DNA of 64,000 bases from Tragulus kanchil (Eukaryota > Chordata > Mammalia > Artiodactyla > Tragulidae), in the NCBI GenBank assembly GCA_022376925.1, contig JAIOJX010000006.1:62953394-63017393 (forward strand), in the 5' to 3' direction. Positions 21,985 through 34,628 of this stretch are shown in pieces (the first letter of the stretch is position 1; each line of letters opens with the position of its first letter). Below the pieces are notes generated by a model. It saw only the letters and a program-made list of their open reading frames with translations. It had not been told where the DNA came from and did no database searches. A program made the translations under genes and the position numbers.

Positions 21985-23103
21985 CTGGACTGAGGTTCTT
22001 GGGCCATTTTTAGTGTTGTATTATTACACTATTTGGCTCTCTTTAACTGTTGTTTAATTAAGTAGTGGAATTTTTTTCCAAAAGAAATTGTACTTAGAAG
22101 CAGAATATTTAAAGCAGAGCAAACTAACATGCTCTGATTAAAGTAGGAAGCTAATAAGTCCTTCTCTCTCATCAGCCCTTCTGCCACTCTCATTTCTGAG
22201 AAACCTCAAAGGAAACCGTAGCTTTCTGACTGCATATTTTGAAATCCACCGCTTCCACATTTGCACTTTGGCCTGTCAAACTTGGATAAATAGAAGGAGA
22301 GGGCTCAGACTCTCTATTCAGAAATTTCTAATTCTCTACATAAAGGTCAAAATGTGGCTGACATTGTTTTAATATGGAATAAGATGAGATGTATATCAGC
22401 ATCATTGAAAATGTTTATACTAGAACTATAAAGTTTATGGTAATTCTGCTTTAGGTTCATTATCTAGAGTTGGTCTAAAAGGACATGATATGTAAAAACT
22501 GCCAAGAGAGATTTGTAATAGATACAGGAATGAATGAATGAATGTCTCACTGAAGCTTCACTATGGTCTATTACTGCATATATTTCAAAAAAGTCTAGTT
22601 CCTGCTCTCTGCTTTTGAGAATTATAATCTTTCAAAGAGAAGCAGCTTTGTTAACAGGGACGGTTTTTGTCATAAGTGTCCTTCACTCTGTGTCCACCAC
22701 ATAATAAGGACTTACTAGATGTTTACTGAATGAATGAAAACATTTACCCGTCCATTTTCTTTCAAGTTACTTGAAACGCCATGTTTTATTTATCTTTTTG
22801 TGCCCAGTGGAACACATGGCCAGTAAATTAGAATTAGTTTATTTAATGAGTGAATGAATGAATATACCCATCTATACATAAAAACACTACATATCTCTAT
22901 ACCCATTGGGCTAAGGTTCTTTTAAAAAATACATGTATGTATTAATTTATTTGACTGCATTGGGTCTTAGTTGGAGAGTAAGAGGTCTTTAGTTGTGGCA
23001 TGTGGAATCTTAGTACCCATGGATCAAACCTGGACCCCCTGCATTGGGAATGCACAGCCTTAGCTACTGGATCACCAGGGAAGTCTACTGGACTGAGGTT
23101 CTT

Positions 23104-24678
23104 CAGGGAGGAAGCCATGTCTTAGCCTAGTGTCTCACTCATAGCAGGTTGTCAGAAATGTTTGTAGAACTGAACAGAAGTTAAATTTGAATAGTACCAG
23201 AGTAGGTTCATATAACCTGACAGGGTGCCTTCTAAATGCACACAAAAATTATTTCATAATTAAAGACAGAGATCCCACTAAGCATTTTTTGAGTTAGAGT
23301 CAATTGAATGACGTGAGCAGCAAGTGATAAAGGGCTCAAAGGACTGAGTTCTTTGAACTGAAATGGTTGAGACAGCTTCTCAGAGTCTGTGAGATTGATG
23401 AGGGTGGGCGGAGAGCTGGAGAGGAAAGAGACTGAGGACAGGGAGACTGGTAAGGAAGGCCCAACCTGGAAAGAACCCTGGGCTTGGGCAGCAAAGATCT
23501 GTATTCTATTAAAAGGAAAAGTAAATTTCTGTTTTGCTTCCTAGTGACTACAGGGCCTTAAGATTACTGTAGTTTTCTTTTCCTCTTCTGTGATGTACAG
23601 GTAAAATTGTTGTTCATTTGCTATTGTACTTCAGAGTGTTTGTAAGATGGAAATAAGAATGCTGTGCTTTGAATGCAGTGGGTTCCAAATATATGTTTGT
23701 TGAATGACAAAAAATGATATTGATTAATGAAAAGAATGGCAGCCCTGGAACGTCAGCTCCTGCAATCTGCCAGTAAACCTGTTGACTCTTACAGGAAGCC
23801 ACAAAATCTCATGATCAGAAGACAGACTCTGGATCAGTTGGAAACTCCTAGGAGGCACTCAAGTTATGTCAGAGGTGAGTAAATCATGAGCTTTGCATGC
23901 TGACATTGTTTCCACGATTGCTGCCTTACTGAAAGAGACAAACCACAAGATAAACCATGCAGAAGAGCTTTTATGGAAAAAAAAACTTCCTGAAAGATAA
24001 ATGCTTCATTTGCTGTAATTGCTTGCATCTTTACTTACTAATGAGTCATTTTTTTCCCCTTAATTGGTAAATTGTTTTAAATTGGTCATAAGATGTTACA
24101 TTAAGTGATCCAATGTTACACAATAACTGAAAAAAGTTAACAGGCCACCATGCTGAATAAAGGAAAATATGATTCTTTTTGAGCTTAAAATGTGTGAATT
24201 GGTAATAGTTAACCCTGGTCTTTTATGTTGTAAGATTGGATTTATTGAAAGTCTCCCTTATGTTCCAAAATCGCAGCCCCTTTTGTCTTTGAAATACATT
24301 GCATGTCTTTTGCCTCCTGTATATGCTGCTTGAGGGTTCCATTCCTTATTTGGAGTCTGATTATTTTTTAAGATACAGCCCTTTTCTCCCTGCCTGTCTT
24401 TGAGCTACTGTAAATCTTGTAATATTTTTATTAGAGTGTTGATAATGCCTAGTTTACCTATTTGATTTCTTAATTAAGCTGTGATCTGGAGAGCAGGGAT
24501 TGTGTATTTTTGTCTTTTACTTTTCCAGTGTTCAGAGCTATCCACAGTGTAGGGAAAGCACTCAGTAAATGGAACAAATGAATAAATGAAGGTGAAGAGA
24601 TAAATAAATGATTTTGCTTGAATAGGATGCCTGTCTTTTGTCTATTTTTTTCCCCACGGTAGGGCAGAAATTCAAGTA
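23104..24678. other. Intergenic sequence with possible MIR/L2 tails only
   Basis: Mostly unremarkable AT-rich DNA. Short CAGTAAATGG..AATGAATAAATG text at 24565-24595 looks like a MIR or L2 3' end, too decayed to assign firmly. Confidence 0.35.
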
Positions 24679-24691
24679 CAGCCCTATTTTT

Positions 24692-25057
24692 TTTTTTTTT
24701 TAAGGTGAGAATTAGCTTTTATTTATTTATTTTATTTTATTTTTATTTTTTATTTTTTGGGGGGGGAGCTGCGGGTTGGAGAGGGAGGGGATCAGGCGGG
24801 CCACTTCTGTTGGTCTTTCATTTATCTATTTTCATCCGTCTTTGTTCTTTTGGTCCATGTGGGCCTCCCATCGCGGTGACCTCTGTTGTCGCAGAGCACC
24901 CACTCTGGGCGCATGCACCCCAGAGCTCCGGCTCGGTAATTGGACACATCAGTCCAGCCGCTCTGCGGCACATGGGATCTTCCCAGGCCAGGGATCGAAC
25001 CGGCGCCCTTTGCACTGCAAGGTGGTGTCCTTACCCACTGGACCACCAGGGAAGCCC
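24692..25057 (-). mobile_element. CHR-2-like SINE, distinct subfamily, with 13-bp target duplication
   Basis: The fullest example of the subfamily. The reversed head is CCACTGGACCACCAGGGAAG, with body TTGGACACATCAGTCCAGCC and CACCCCAGAGCTCCGGCTCG. A G-rich block at 24761-24800 precedes the long T-rich tail. The target duplication CAGCCCTATTTTT is at 24679-24691 and 25058-25070. Confidence 0.92.
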
Positions 25058-25299
25058 CAGCCCTATTTTTAATGTTGATCTACTATTAAGGTTATTAAGC
25101 AAATGTAAATCAAAATAAGAAATGCATATTAAAACAATTAAGACATGTTTGCCTCCGAAACTGGCACAGATTTTTAAATTGATAAGACTCATTGTGGATA
25201 AGGGTATAGGGGAAAAGGAATGTTTATATTTTGATGAAGGAAAGATAAATTGGTAGATCCTTTCTAGAAGGCCTTTAGGAAAATATATTCAAAAGCCTT

Positions 25300-25517
25300 T
25301 GCATGCAGGCATGCTCAGTCGCATCCAACTCTTTGCTACCTTGTAGACCGTAACCCACTAGACTTGTCTGTCCGTGGGATTCTCTAGGCAAGAATATTGG
25401 ATTGGGTTGCCATGGTCTCCTCCAGGGGACCTTCCTGACATAGACTTGAAACCCACATCTCCTGCATCTCCTGCATTGCAGGCAGATTCTTTACCACTGA
25501 GCCACCAGGGAAGCCCC
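25300..25517 (-). mobile_element. Bov-tA SINE with 11-bp target duplication
   Basis: Reversed element ending GAGCCACCAGGGAAGCCC. TCAAAAGCCTT is repeated at 25289-25299 and 25518-25528. A CATCTCCTG unit is doubled inside. Confidence 0.92.
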
Positions 25518-25696
25518 TCAAAAGCCTTAATAGTGTTCATATCCTTTCACTCAGTAATTCTATGCCTAGAAGTTTATCCTATACAATAAATTAGAAGTTT
25601 GTAAACCACTGTAATTATATTTTTCAGATAGAAAAAAGGAAATAAATGCTTAACTGTAGGAAATTGGTTATATAAATTAGGATATATTCCTACAAT

Positions 25697-25806
25697 GGAG
25701 CAAGTTGCCATTTCCTTCTCCAAGGGGTCTTCCCACCCAAGGATTGAACCGATGTTTCCTGCATTGGCAAGCGGATACTTTACTGCTGAACCACCTGAGA
25801 AACCTG
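25697..25806 (-). mobile_element. Truncated Bov-tA SINE
   Basis: Only the tRNA-side half remains: AGTTGCCATTTCCTTCTCCA to CTGCTGAACCACCTGAGAAA. Confidence 0.8.
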
Positions 25807-26713
25807 GTGATAGAATTACCAGGAATCTTTATTTTCACTTCATTCAGTTTTCTGTGTTGGATATGTTCAATTACTTTAGTAATTGAAGTAAGTACAGGTT
25901 ATATATGGAAGCATACTTTTTCCTTTGTTGATTATACCCATTATCCCAGTGAAGAGAGACTAACCTTAAAATAGGAATTTTCACCTGGACCCAGTGTGGC
26001 AAAGCATTTTCTCTACCTGTTTTGCCTCTGATGCGCTGTGCATGGTTGTCATAGGTTACAGTTGGAGCCAGTACAGCAGTAACATTGATTGATTCATTCT
26101 GTCAGGAAATATTTGTTGATATTCCTCCTGAGCTTCAGAACTTGGGATACAAGGTTAAGTATTACATTCTTAAAGGCTTATTGTATTTTGAGGTTTAATT
26201 TTTAAAGTAGGAATTTCATAGAGAATCTAGTCCAACCTTCTCTGGAGACAAATAGATCCTAAAGAAATTTGCCCAAGACTGAATGGATATAAGTGGCACA
26301 TCTAGACTTGAAATTAGAAATTTTCTTTCTACTCAAGGGCTCTTTCTGGTCACTTGGGCCTCTCATTTTATAAAACTCTAATCTGTGTAAGTATAGGTCC
26401 TCAAAAAGAAGTCTTATACTTGATGCCTGTATATCTTCTACAAAATCCTTAATTTATACCCTTGTTTTGTTTTATAAATCTAGTTAACAAAAGTTTCATA
26501 TCTAAACTTTCTGAATTAGTCATTGTTTATTGCTCAAATTGTACTTTTATTTTTAACCTCATAAATTTGGATTAAGCCAATTAAAATCTTTTGCCCCATC
26601 TACATAAATTCAGTGCTTCTTACTCTTGGGGAAGGTCCATTCAATTGATCAGTAATCCATCTACCTGGTACACTTATATTATGCACAAAGATTATGATGT
26701 AGATTTTGTCAGC
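25807..26713. other. Intergenic sequence, no feature seen
   Basis: AT-rich sequence without recognised repeats except weak MIR/L2-like text near 26100-26160. Confidence 0.35.
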
Positions 26714-29000
26714 TGTTGAAATACAGTTTCAGTATGGCTATAGCTCACCATTACACTTTGAGAGTCACCATCACATTTGAGAGCCCATTGGACTGAAAGG
26801 AGATCAGACCAGTCAGTCCTAAAGGAAATCAACCCTGAATGCTCATTGGAAGAACTGATGCTGAAGCTGAAGCTTCAATGCTTTGGCCACCTGATGCAAA
26901 AAACCGACTCATTGGAAAAAACCCTGATGTTGGGAACAGCAGAAGGGGAAGGGGACGACATCACTGAGCCGATGAACATGACTCTGAGCAAGCTCGGGGA
27001 GCTGGTGATGGATGGGGAAGCCTGGCATGCTGCGTTCCATGGGGTTGCAAAGAGTCAGACATGGCTGAGTGACTGAACTGACTGACTGCTGCTTATAGCA
27101 CAGCATTGTGCAACTTGCTGTTTACCAGATCCACTACCCCATCACATGCTGCTCTCACCATCTTGAAAGCATCCCCTGGCTGACTCCCTCATTCATCCTT
27201 TGAAACCCCTAATCCCAGGGTAGGTATTACTTCTGGGAAGGCTTTGCTCACCTCGCCTGCTCTCCAATATCCTCTCTTGGCTGCTAAATATAGCATTGGT
27301 CATGTTACATTGTATTATCTTGAGCTCCTTGAAACCAAAGATGTGGTCTTTCATTTTCCTAATAAAAACTGTGAGACCCATAGCAGGTACTCAAATATTT
27401 CCTTGATGAAGAAAATGAATGATGGCATGAACAAATACATTTCCTTAACATGTTAAAAAATAAGGCAAGTTTAGTTTGGGATGAATTGTTTCCCACGCTG
27501 GTTCCTTGTGATCACCTCTTATTTATTATTATTCTTTAATCTGGTGTATATCTCTCCAGAGTTGAGATAAAGATCTCACAGGGCTGTAGTAGGAAGAAGC
27601 CACCTTTTAAACTTTTTTTTTTCACCTTTTAAAAATTTTTTTTAAGATACTTTTTTAAAAAAATTGCCTCTAAATCATCATTTATTTGCATTCATCTTTA
27701 TTCTTTTGGCATGTATGGGCCTCCCATTGCAGTGGCCTCTTCTTGCAGAGCACTGACTCTGGGCACATGTGCTCTGGCTGGTAATTTGACACACCCGCCC
27801 AGCAGCTCCGCAGCACGTTAGGCCTTTCTGGGCCAGGAATTGAACCGGTGCCCCTTGTTGAAATACAGTTTCAGTATGGCTATAGCTCACCATTACACTT
27901 TGAGAGTCACCATCACATTTGAGAGCCCATTGGACTGAAAGGAGATCAGACCAGTCAGTCCTAAAGGAAATCAACCCTGAATGCTCATTGGAAGAACTGA
28001 TGCTGAAGCTGAAGCTTCAATGCTTTGGCCACCTGATGCAAAAAACCGACTCATTGGAAAAAACCCTGATGTTGGGAACAGCAGAAGGGGAAGGGGACGA
28101 CATCACTGAGCCGATGAACATGACTCTGAGCAAGCTCGGGGAGCTGGTGATGGATGGGGAAGCCTGGCATGCTGCGTTCCATGGGGTTGCAAAGAGTCAG
28201 ACATGGCTGAGTGACTGAACTGACTGACTGCTGCTTATAGCACAGCATTGTGCAACTTGCTGTTTACCAGATCCACTACCCCATCACATGCTGCTCTCAC
28301 CATCTTGAAAGCATCCCCTGGCTGACTCCCTCATTCATCCTTTGAAACCCCTAATCCCAGGGTAGGTATTACTTCTGGGAAGGCTTTGCTCACCTGCGCC
28401 TGCTCTCCAATATCCTCTCTTGGCTGCTAAATATAGCATTGGTCATGTTACATTGTATTATCTTGAGCTCCTTGAAACCAAAGATGTGGTCTTTCATTTT
28501 CCTAATAAAAACTGTGAGACCCATAGCAGGTACTCAAATATTTCCTTGATGAAGAAAATGAATGATGGCATGAACAAATACATTTCCTTAACATGTTAAA
28601 AAATAAGGCAAGTTTAGTTTGGGATGAATTGTTTCCCACGCTGGTTCCTTGTGATCACCTCTTATTTATTATTATTCTTTAATCTGGTGTATATCTCTCC
28701 AGAGTTGAGATAAAGATCTCACAGGGCTGTAGTAGGAAGAAGCCACCTTTTAAACTTTTTTTTTTCACCTTTTAAAAATTTTTTTTAAGATACTTTTTTA
28801 AAAAAATTGCCTCTAAATCATCATTTATTTGCATTCATCTTTATTCTTTTGGCATGTATGGGCCTCCCATTGCAGTGGCCTCTTCTTGCAGAGCACTGAC
28901 TCTGGGCACATGTGCTCTGGCTGGTAATTTGACACACCCGCCCAGCAGCTCCGCAGCACGTTAGGCCTTTCTGGGCCAGGAATTGAACCGGTGCCCCTTG
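26714..29000. repeat. Tandem duplication 6 (offset 1142-1143 bp)
   Basis: 26714-27857 is followed directly by its repeat 27856-29000, sharing 2-3 junction bases. The first unit ends in the middle of a tRNA-Glu SINE, after CCCCTTG. The SINE is completed only after the second unit (29001-29043). The pair contains two copies of the Bov-B tail. Confidence 0.97.
26773..27088 (+). mobile_element. Bov-B (RTE) LINE 3' end; duplicate at 27914-28230
   Basis: Carries the conserved end of the Bov-B reverse-transcriptase frame: a ~99-codon open stretch with RRSDQSVLKEINPECSLE and, near its end, ELVMDGEAWHAAFHGVAKSQ. It stops at the typical CTGAACTGACTGACTG terminus. The element is strongly 5'-truncated. 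Bov-B is abundant in ruminants and is a strong marker of that group here. Confidence 0.93.
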
Positions 29001-29043
29001 TACTGCAAGGCGAACTCTACCCACTGGACCACCAGGGGAGGCC
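28793..29043 (-). mobile_element. Diverged CHR-2-like SINE; first copy 27651-27857 is cut by the duplication join
   Basis: T-rich tail, then GGGCCTCCCATTGCAGTGGC, GCACTGACTCTGGGCACATG, AATTTGACACACCCGCCCAG and the reversed head CCACTGGACCACCAGGGGAG. It is more diverged than the copies at 8155 or 24692, so this lineage has been active over a long time. Confidence 0.88.
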
Positions 29044-29329
29044 CACCTTATCTTAACTTTTGAAAAATCAGAAAAAATGCATGCCCATTCCTAATTCTCT
29101 AGAAGCTGAGGCTTTTGTACCTCACTTTTCCTTAACATCCCCGACTGTAATCACACTGTATTCGCTGAGAATTCTGTGTCCAGATACTTGGATTCAGTTG
29201 AGAACAGCAATGTGATGTGATGGGTGGACATCACACAGGGAGATGAGGAGATGATTTTAGTCCAGATGGCGCTGCTGATTTGCTAGGTGACCTTAAACTG
29301 CCCATTTATTTTCGAAATGTCAAGTCAAT
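29044..29329. other. Intergenic sequence, no feature seen
   Basis: Short stretch between a SINE and an antisense LTR. Nothing recognised. Confidence 0.4.
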
Positions 29330-30050
29330 TTGTTTCTCTTCCTCAATTCTTGTCTCATCACAACAATGATTTGCAACAATAGACTGAAGGGTTTAAAACA
29401 GCAGACAAGTTACAGCTTAGTTTAGCTCAAGCAGACAGATCTCTTACTAGACCGACACTCCCAAAATGTGGGAACCCGCTCCCATCATCCCACTTTACTT
29501 CCCCCCTTTTATACTTCTTGTTGCATCCTTTTGGTTGCACCCTGCGCAAAGAAAGGGCTTGTATCCACCACTAATCAACAAAGGCAATGCAAATGGGCGT
29601 ATGCTCACGGCCAATTGACAATTGCAAGTTACATAACAGCAGACTCTGTTATGTGTGTCTCATAGTTATCTGTTATAATCAGATGCATATACGTATAGAA
29701 TATTTATGAACCCCTAATGGGCTCCTAGCTGCCTAAGGTTACTTGAGAAAGCCCCTTAAGTGGGCTGGTTTGTATACACTGTGTGCCTAGGGCGCATGCC
29801 TCTGATCTTTTTGTAGTATATCTGTGAGCTCTCCTGGGTGTGTCTGGAATGGGGTTTAGAGATCAGCTTGCAACCTTTTCAGCTAAGTCACCCCTTGTTG
29901 CTCATGTCTAACTTGTTACCTAACACAGTTTCAATGTCTTATCTGTAAAAAGAAAATCCTGATTTCTATAATCAAGGTCTGGGACCTGGAACCCCTTTCC
30001 TGCAGTGCTTGCACCTGGACAAACATCTTGAGCAATAAAATATTACAAAA
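29330..30050 (-). mobile_element. Endogenous retrovirus LTR, antisense (solo-LTR-like)
   Basis: On the - strand it has the layout of an LTR. A long U3-like region is followed by a TATA box (reverse of CCCCTTTTATAC near 29506) and then an R/U5-like stretch containing GATCTGTCTGCTTGAGC and an AAGAATTGAGGAAGAGAAAC end. It looks like a ruminant ERV LTR. No gag, pol or env frames adjoin, so it is a solo LTR or remnant. Borders are approximate. Confidence 0.6.
29506..29516 (-). promoter_or_regulatory. TATA box of the antisense LTR
   Basis: The - strand reads GTATAAAAGG, preceding the R/U5-like part of the LTR. Activity is unknown. Confidence 0.5.
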
Positions 30051-30089
30051 GAAAAAAAAAGAATTAAAAATAACTGCATGTTTGTGCAA

Positions 30090-30500
30090 TTAGGGCAAAT
30101 TACGGACAACAAGATACAAAAAGACCAACACCCGCTCGCCAAAACTAATCCTCCCACCAGCTACCACTTATAAAGAACTGGCAACAAAAACAGGATGTTG
30201 GAGAAAAGCAGGGTATTGCCAATTCCCCCTGCACTCATCACCACCAAAGGGGTGGGCAACCACCTAAAAGCCTTTACTAAAGCTGGACCCCTGGACTTAC
30301 CCCTAGCCTCACCCCATATAGGAAGTCAGCTTACTCCCCTCAACCCTGCAGTGAACAAACAGAGGAAACTTTACTTGTTTCACTCTCCCTTGCTGCAGCA
30401 GGGGCCCTAATAAGCTTGGCCTAAATTTCTTATCTGGCCTCTTACCAACTTCTTTTGATTGGGGAAGGCCAAGAACCCTGGTCAATATCTTTCCTTTCTA
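30090..30500 (+). mobile_element. Old LTR (ERV1-like), sense
   Basis: Sense-oriented LTR features: a C-rich U3 with TTACCCCTAGCCTCACCCCA, a TATA-like CATATAGG at ~30317, TTGCTGCAGCAGGGGCCCTA with AATAAG near 30408, and an end GAAGGCCAAGAACCCTGG. The style is that of an ancient mammalian class I LTR. It lies tail to tail with the antisense LTR. Family name not assigned. Confidence 0.55.
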
Positions 30501-30784
30501 GGATTATCAAAATCTAGTGTGCTCTCTTACAGTATGGTGACATGATCATAGCTTTCAAAGAGCCTGAGGATTGGGACTTGACTTTGAAGGTCTGTGTTCT
30601 ACCCAATGCAGGAGTTGTCTCTTGTGTCTTTCTGACTTATTCAAGGCTCTACTTGAGTATTTTCTGTGGTTTGATCTTACTATCACCAAAGACATCCCAT
30701 TCTGTTTGAAACATCTGTCATGGCAAATGTCTTTGCATCCTTTGCAAATACTTTCCTCTATTCTTTCTCTTTTTTTTTTCTTTA

Positions 30785-31040
30785 AATTTTGGCCTCTTTT
30801 TATTGTTTTTATTTATTTATTTATTTTCATTCTTTGGCCTGTGTGGTCCTCCCATTGCAGTGGCCTCTCCTGTTGCAGAGCACCTGCTCTGGGCGCATGT
30901 GCTCCAGAGCAATGGCTCGTAATTGGACACACCGGTCCAGCCACTCCATGGCACATGGGATCTTCCCCAGCCAGGGATCGAACCGGTGCCCCTTGCACTG
31001 CAAGACAGACTCTTTACCCACTGGACCACCATGGAAGTCC
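30785..31040 (-). mobile_element. CHR-2-like SINE, distinct subfamily; duplicate at 31882-32137
   Basis: ATTTATTTATTTATTTTCAT tail, GGTCCTCCCATTGCAGTGGC body, TTGGACACACCGGTCCAGCC and reversed head CCACTGGACCACCATGGAAG. It is inserted beside an antisense L1M fragment. The long + strand open frame across it is fortuitous. Confidence 0.88.
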
Positions 31041-31415
31041 CTTTTTGCCATTCTTTAGGTTAGTTTTTCATTTTGTTCATGATTTTCTATGCTGTGTGAT
31101 AACTTTTGCATTTGATTAGGTCTCATTTGTTTATTTTTGCTTTTATTTCTTTTGCCTTAGGAGACTGATCTAAGAAAATATTTCTATGATTTATGGCTAA
31201 GAATGTTGCTTATGTTCTCTTCTAGAGTTCTATGGTGTCAAGCATTATGCTTAGGTTTTTAGACCATTTTTAGTTTATTTTTATATACACTATAATGGAC
31301 TGTTCCAATTTCATTAATTTGCACATAGCAGCCCAGCTTTTCCAACACAGTTTGCTGAAGAGATTGTCCTTTTTCCATTGTATTTTCTTGTCTCCTTTAT
31401 AATAAATTAATTGAT
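31041..31415 (-). mobile_element. L1M-type ORF2 C-terminal fragment, antisense; duplicates at 32138-32510 and 33483-33650
   Basis: TTTGATTAGGTCTCATTTG, GCCTTAGGAGACTGATCTAA and TTGCACATAGCAGCCCAGCT are the reverse of the L1 ORF2 region just before the 3' UTR. Decayed, no long frame. Confidence 0.7.
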
Positions 31416-32329
31416 ATTACTGTGAACTCTAAAAAATAATACAAATAACTCTATATATAAAAAAATAGAAACAGGCTTACAGACAGTGAAAATAAAGTTT
31501 TGGTTGCCAAAGATGAAAGAAGGGAAGGAGGGATAATTTAAGAGTATGGGATTAACAGGTATAAACTCCTGTGTATACAATAGATAAGCAACAAGGACTT
31601 ACAGTATAGTATAGGAAACAATATTTAATATCGTATAATTTTTTTTGATTTGAAACATTGTCAGAAATGCTCTTTGCACTTTGAAGGTCTGTGTTCTACC
31701 CAATGCAGGAGTTGTCTCTTGTGTCTTTCTGACTTATTCAAGGCTCTACTTGAGTATTTTCTGTGGTTTGATCTTACTATCACCAAAGACATCCCATTCT
31801 GTTTGAAACATCTGTCATGGCAAATGTCTTTGCATCCTTTGCAAATACTTTCCTCTATTCTTTCTCTTTTTTTTTTCTTTAAATTTTGGCCTCTTTTTAT
31901 TGTTTTTATTTATTTATTTATTTTCATTCTTTGGCCTGTGTGGTCCTCCCATTGCAGTGGCCTCTCCTGTTGCAGAGCACCTGCTCTGGGCGCATGTGCT
32001 CCAGAGCAATGGCTCGTAATTGGACACACCGGTCCAGCCACTCCATGGCACATGGGATCTTCCCCAGCCAGGGATCGAACCGGTGCCCCTTGCACTGCAA
32101 GACAGACTCTTTACCCACTGGACCACCATGGAAGTCCCTTTTTGCCATTCTTTAGGTTAGTTTTTCATTTTGTTCATGATTTTCTATGCTGTGTGATAAC
32201 TTTTGCATTTGATTAGGTCTCATTTGTTTATTTTTGCTTTTATTTCTTTTGCCTTAGGAGACTGATCTAAGAAAATATTTCTATGATTTATGGCTAAGAA
32301 TGTTGCTTATGTTCTCTTCTAGAGTTCTA

Positions 32330-34628
32330 TGGTGTCAAGCATTATGCTTAGGTTTTTAGACCATTTTTAGTTTATTTTTATATACACTATAATGGACTGT
32401 TCCAATTTCATTAATTTGCACATAGCAGCCCAGCTTTTCCAACACAGTTTGCTGAAGAGATTGTCCTTTTTCCATTGTATTTTCTTGTCTCCTTTATAAT
32501 AAATTAATTGATATTACTGTGAACTCTAAAAAATAATACAAATAACTCTATATATAAAAAAATAGAAACAGGCTTACAGACAGTGAAAATAAAGTTTTGG
32601 TTGCCAAAGATGAAAGAAGGGAAGGAGGGATAATTTAAGAGTATGGGATTAACAGGTATAAACTCCTGTGTATACAATAGATAAGCAACAAGGACTTACA
32701 GTATAGTATAGGAAACAATATTTAATATCTTATAATAGCCTATAATAGAAAATAATCTGAAAATATATAGGTATGTCTGCATATAAGTGAATCACTTTGC
32801 TGTGCATTTGAAACTAACACAATATTATAAATCAACTTTACACTAACAAATTCTAGTTTAACACTATACTAACTTATATACTAACTTATATAATAGTTTC
32901 TGTTATGAGGGATAAAACTGTCTTTTATTCCTGATGCAGCCTATTTGTACATTTGCACTTTAGTTACTTTTCACACGCCATTCTTCTGCCTCCATTACCT
33001 TCATTCAATACACTGAATTACTCATTCTTGAAGGCCCAATTTAAACAAACCCTTCTTCCAGTCAAAATTTTAATTCTGTCCTCTGTGCATAATAGATGCT
33101 TTATTATATTTTAGACACTTTTGGCTACAGTTACTTTTATACTGTATTCTAAGTTTCTTACATATCTGTATGTTCTGTGATAGCTGAGACCTTAACTGAT
33201 TTGTTCATAGTGACTGGTACATGATGAGAATGCATGAATGAGTGAGTGAATAGATGAATTTATTTTTCTAGCATATAACTTAGGTTCTGGTATATAGTAG
33301 CTGCTCAAAAAGTATCTATTGAAGAATAAATGAACTTATGGATGAAAAATTGAATATACATTGCTTCAATGGTCTTTGAGTTATCTTAAAATATTGAACC
33401 TAAACATCGGTTAGTCACCTCCTTCTTCATACTGTTTTCTTCTTACTTCAGATTTATATTCATATTATTAAGAGAGACAGTTGGTGTCAAGCATTATGCT
33501 TATTTACCATTTTTAGTTTATTTTTATATACACTATAATGGACTGTTCCAATTTCATTAATTTGCACATAGCAGCCCAGCTTTTCCAACACAGTTTGCTG
33601 AAGAGATTGTCCTTTTTCCATTGTATTTTCTTGTCTCCTTTATAATAAATTAATTGATATTACTGTGAACTCTAAAAAATAATACAAATAACTCTATATA
33701 TAAAAAAATAGAAACAGGCTTACAGACAGTGAAAATAAAGTTTTGGTTGCCAAAGATGAAAGAAGGGAAGGAGGGATAATTTAAGAGTATGGGATTAACA
33801 GGTATAAACTCCTGTGTATACAATAGATAAGCAACAAGGACTTACAGTATAGTATAGGAAACAATATTTAATATCTTATAATAGCCTATAATAGAAAATA
33901 ATCTGAAAATATATAGGTATGTCTGCATATAAGTGAATCACTTTGCTGTGCATTTGAAACTAACACAATATTATAAATCAACTTTACACTAACAAATTCT
34001 AGTTTAACACTATACTAACTTATATACTAACTTATATAATAGTTTCTGTTATGAGGGATAAAACTGTCTTTTATTCCTGATGCAGCCTATTTGTACATTT
34101 GCACTTTAGTTACTTTTCACACGCCATTCTTCTGCCTCCATTACCTTCATTCAATACACTGAATTACTCATTCTTGAAGGCCCAATTTAAACAAACCCTT
34201 CTTCCAGTCAAAATTTTAATTCTGTCCTCTGTGCATAATAGATGCTTTATTATATTTTAGACACTTTTGGCTACAGTTACTTTTATACTGTATTCTAAGT
34301 TTCTTACATATCTGTATGTTCTGTGATAGCTGAGACCTTAACTGATTTGTTCATAGTGACTGGTACATGATGAGAATGCATGAATGAGTGAGTGAATAGA
34401 TGAATTTATTTTTCTAGCATATAACTTAGGTTCTGGTATATAGTAGCTGCTCAAAAAGTATCTATTGAAGAATAAATGAACTTATGGATGAAAAATTGAA
34501 TATACATTGCTTCAATGGTCTTTGAGTTATCTTAAAATATTGAACCTAAACATCGGTTAGTCACCTCCTTCTTCATACTGTTTTCTTCTTACTTCAGATT
34601 TATATTCATATTATTAAGAGAGACAGTT
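32330..34628. repeat. Tandem duplication 8 (offset 1146-1152 bp)
   Basis: 32330-33482 is followed at once by 33483-34628. The second copy lacks six bases about 20 bp after its start (GCTTATTTACC against GCTTAGGTTTTTAGACC), again a junction-proximal defect. Because it overlaps duplication 7, about 400 bp is present three times (31231, 32330, 33483). Confidence 0.97.
33667..33990 (+). mobile_element. Artiodactyl L1 3' end, sense; other copies from 31424 and 32521
   Basis: AAACAGGCTTACAGACAGTG, TTGGTTGCCAAAGATGAAAG, AATCACTTTGCTGTGCATTT and a closing ATAAATCAACTTTACACT are the typical end of artiodactyl L1 3' UTRs. It is present three times only because duplications 7 and 8 overlap. Confidence 0.7.

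Larger units (their letters stand above)
20914..23103. repeat. Tandem duplication 5 (offset 1103 bp)
   Basis: 20914-22000 and 22017-23103 match base for base apart from rare changes (one is TTTATTG against TTTACTG). A 16-bp spacer separates them. Both copies include the same CHR-1-type SINE. Confidence 0.97.
30581..32729. repeat. Tandem duplication 7 (offset 1097 bp)
   Basis: 30581-31632 recurs at 31678-32729 with a 45-bp T-rich spacer. The spacer starts like a corrupted continuation of the real right flank (TATAAT shared). The right part of copy 2 is also the left part of duplication 8. Confidence 0.97.

Noticed and set aside
24705..25118. A 137-codon frame repeated in similar form at 8088 and 44825
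   Set aside because: All are translations of the same tRNA-Glu SINE. Similarity reflects the repeat, not a protein family.
26777..27076. The 99-codon frame as a host gene
   Set aside because: It is the conserved C-terminus of the Bov-B reverse transcriptase, ending at the typical Bov-B 3' terminus.
30571..31119. A 182-codon + strand frame (and its 188-codon duplicate at 31650-32216)
   Set aside because: It runs through a SINE read backwards and an antisense L1 fragment, with no domain and no splice context.
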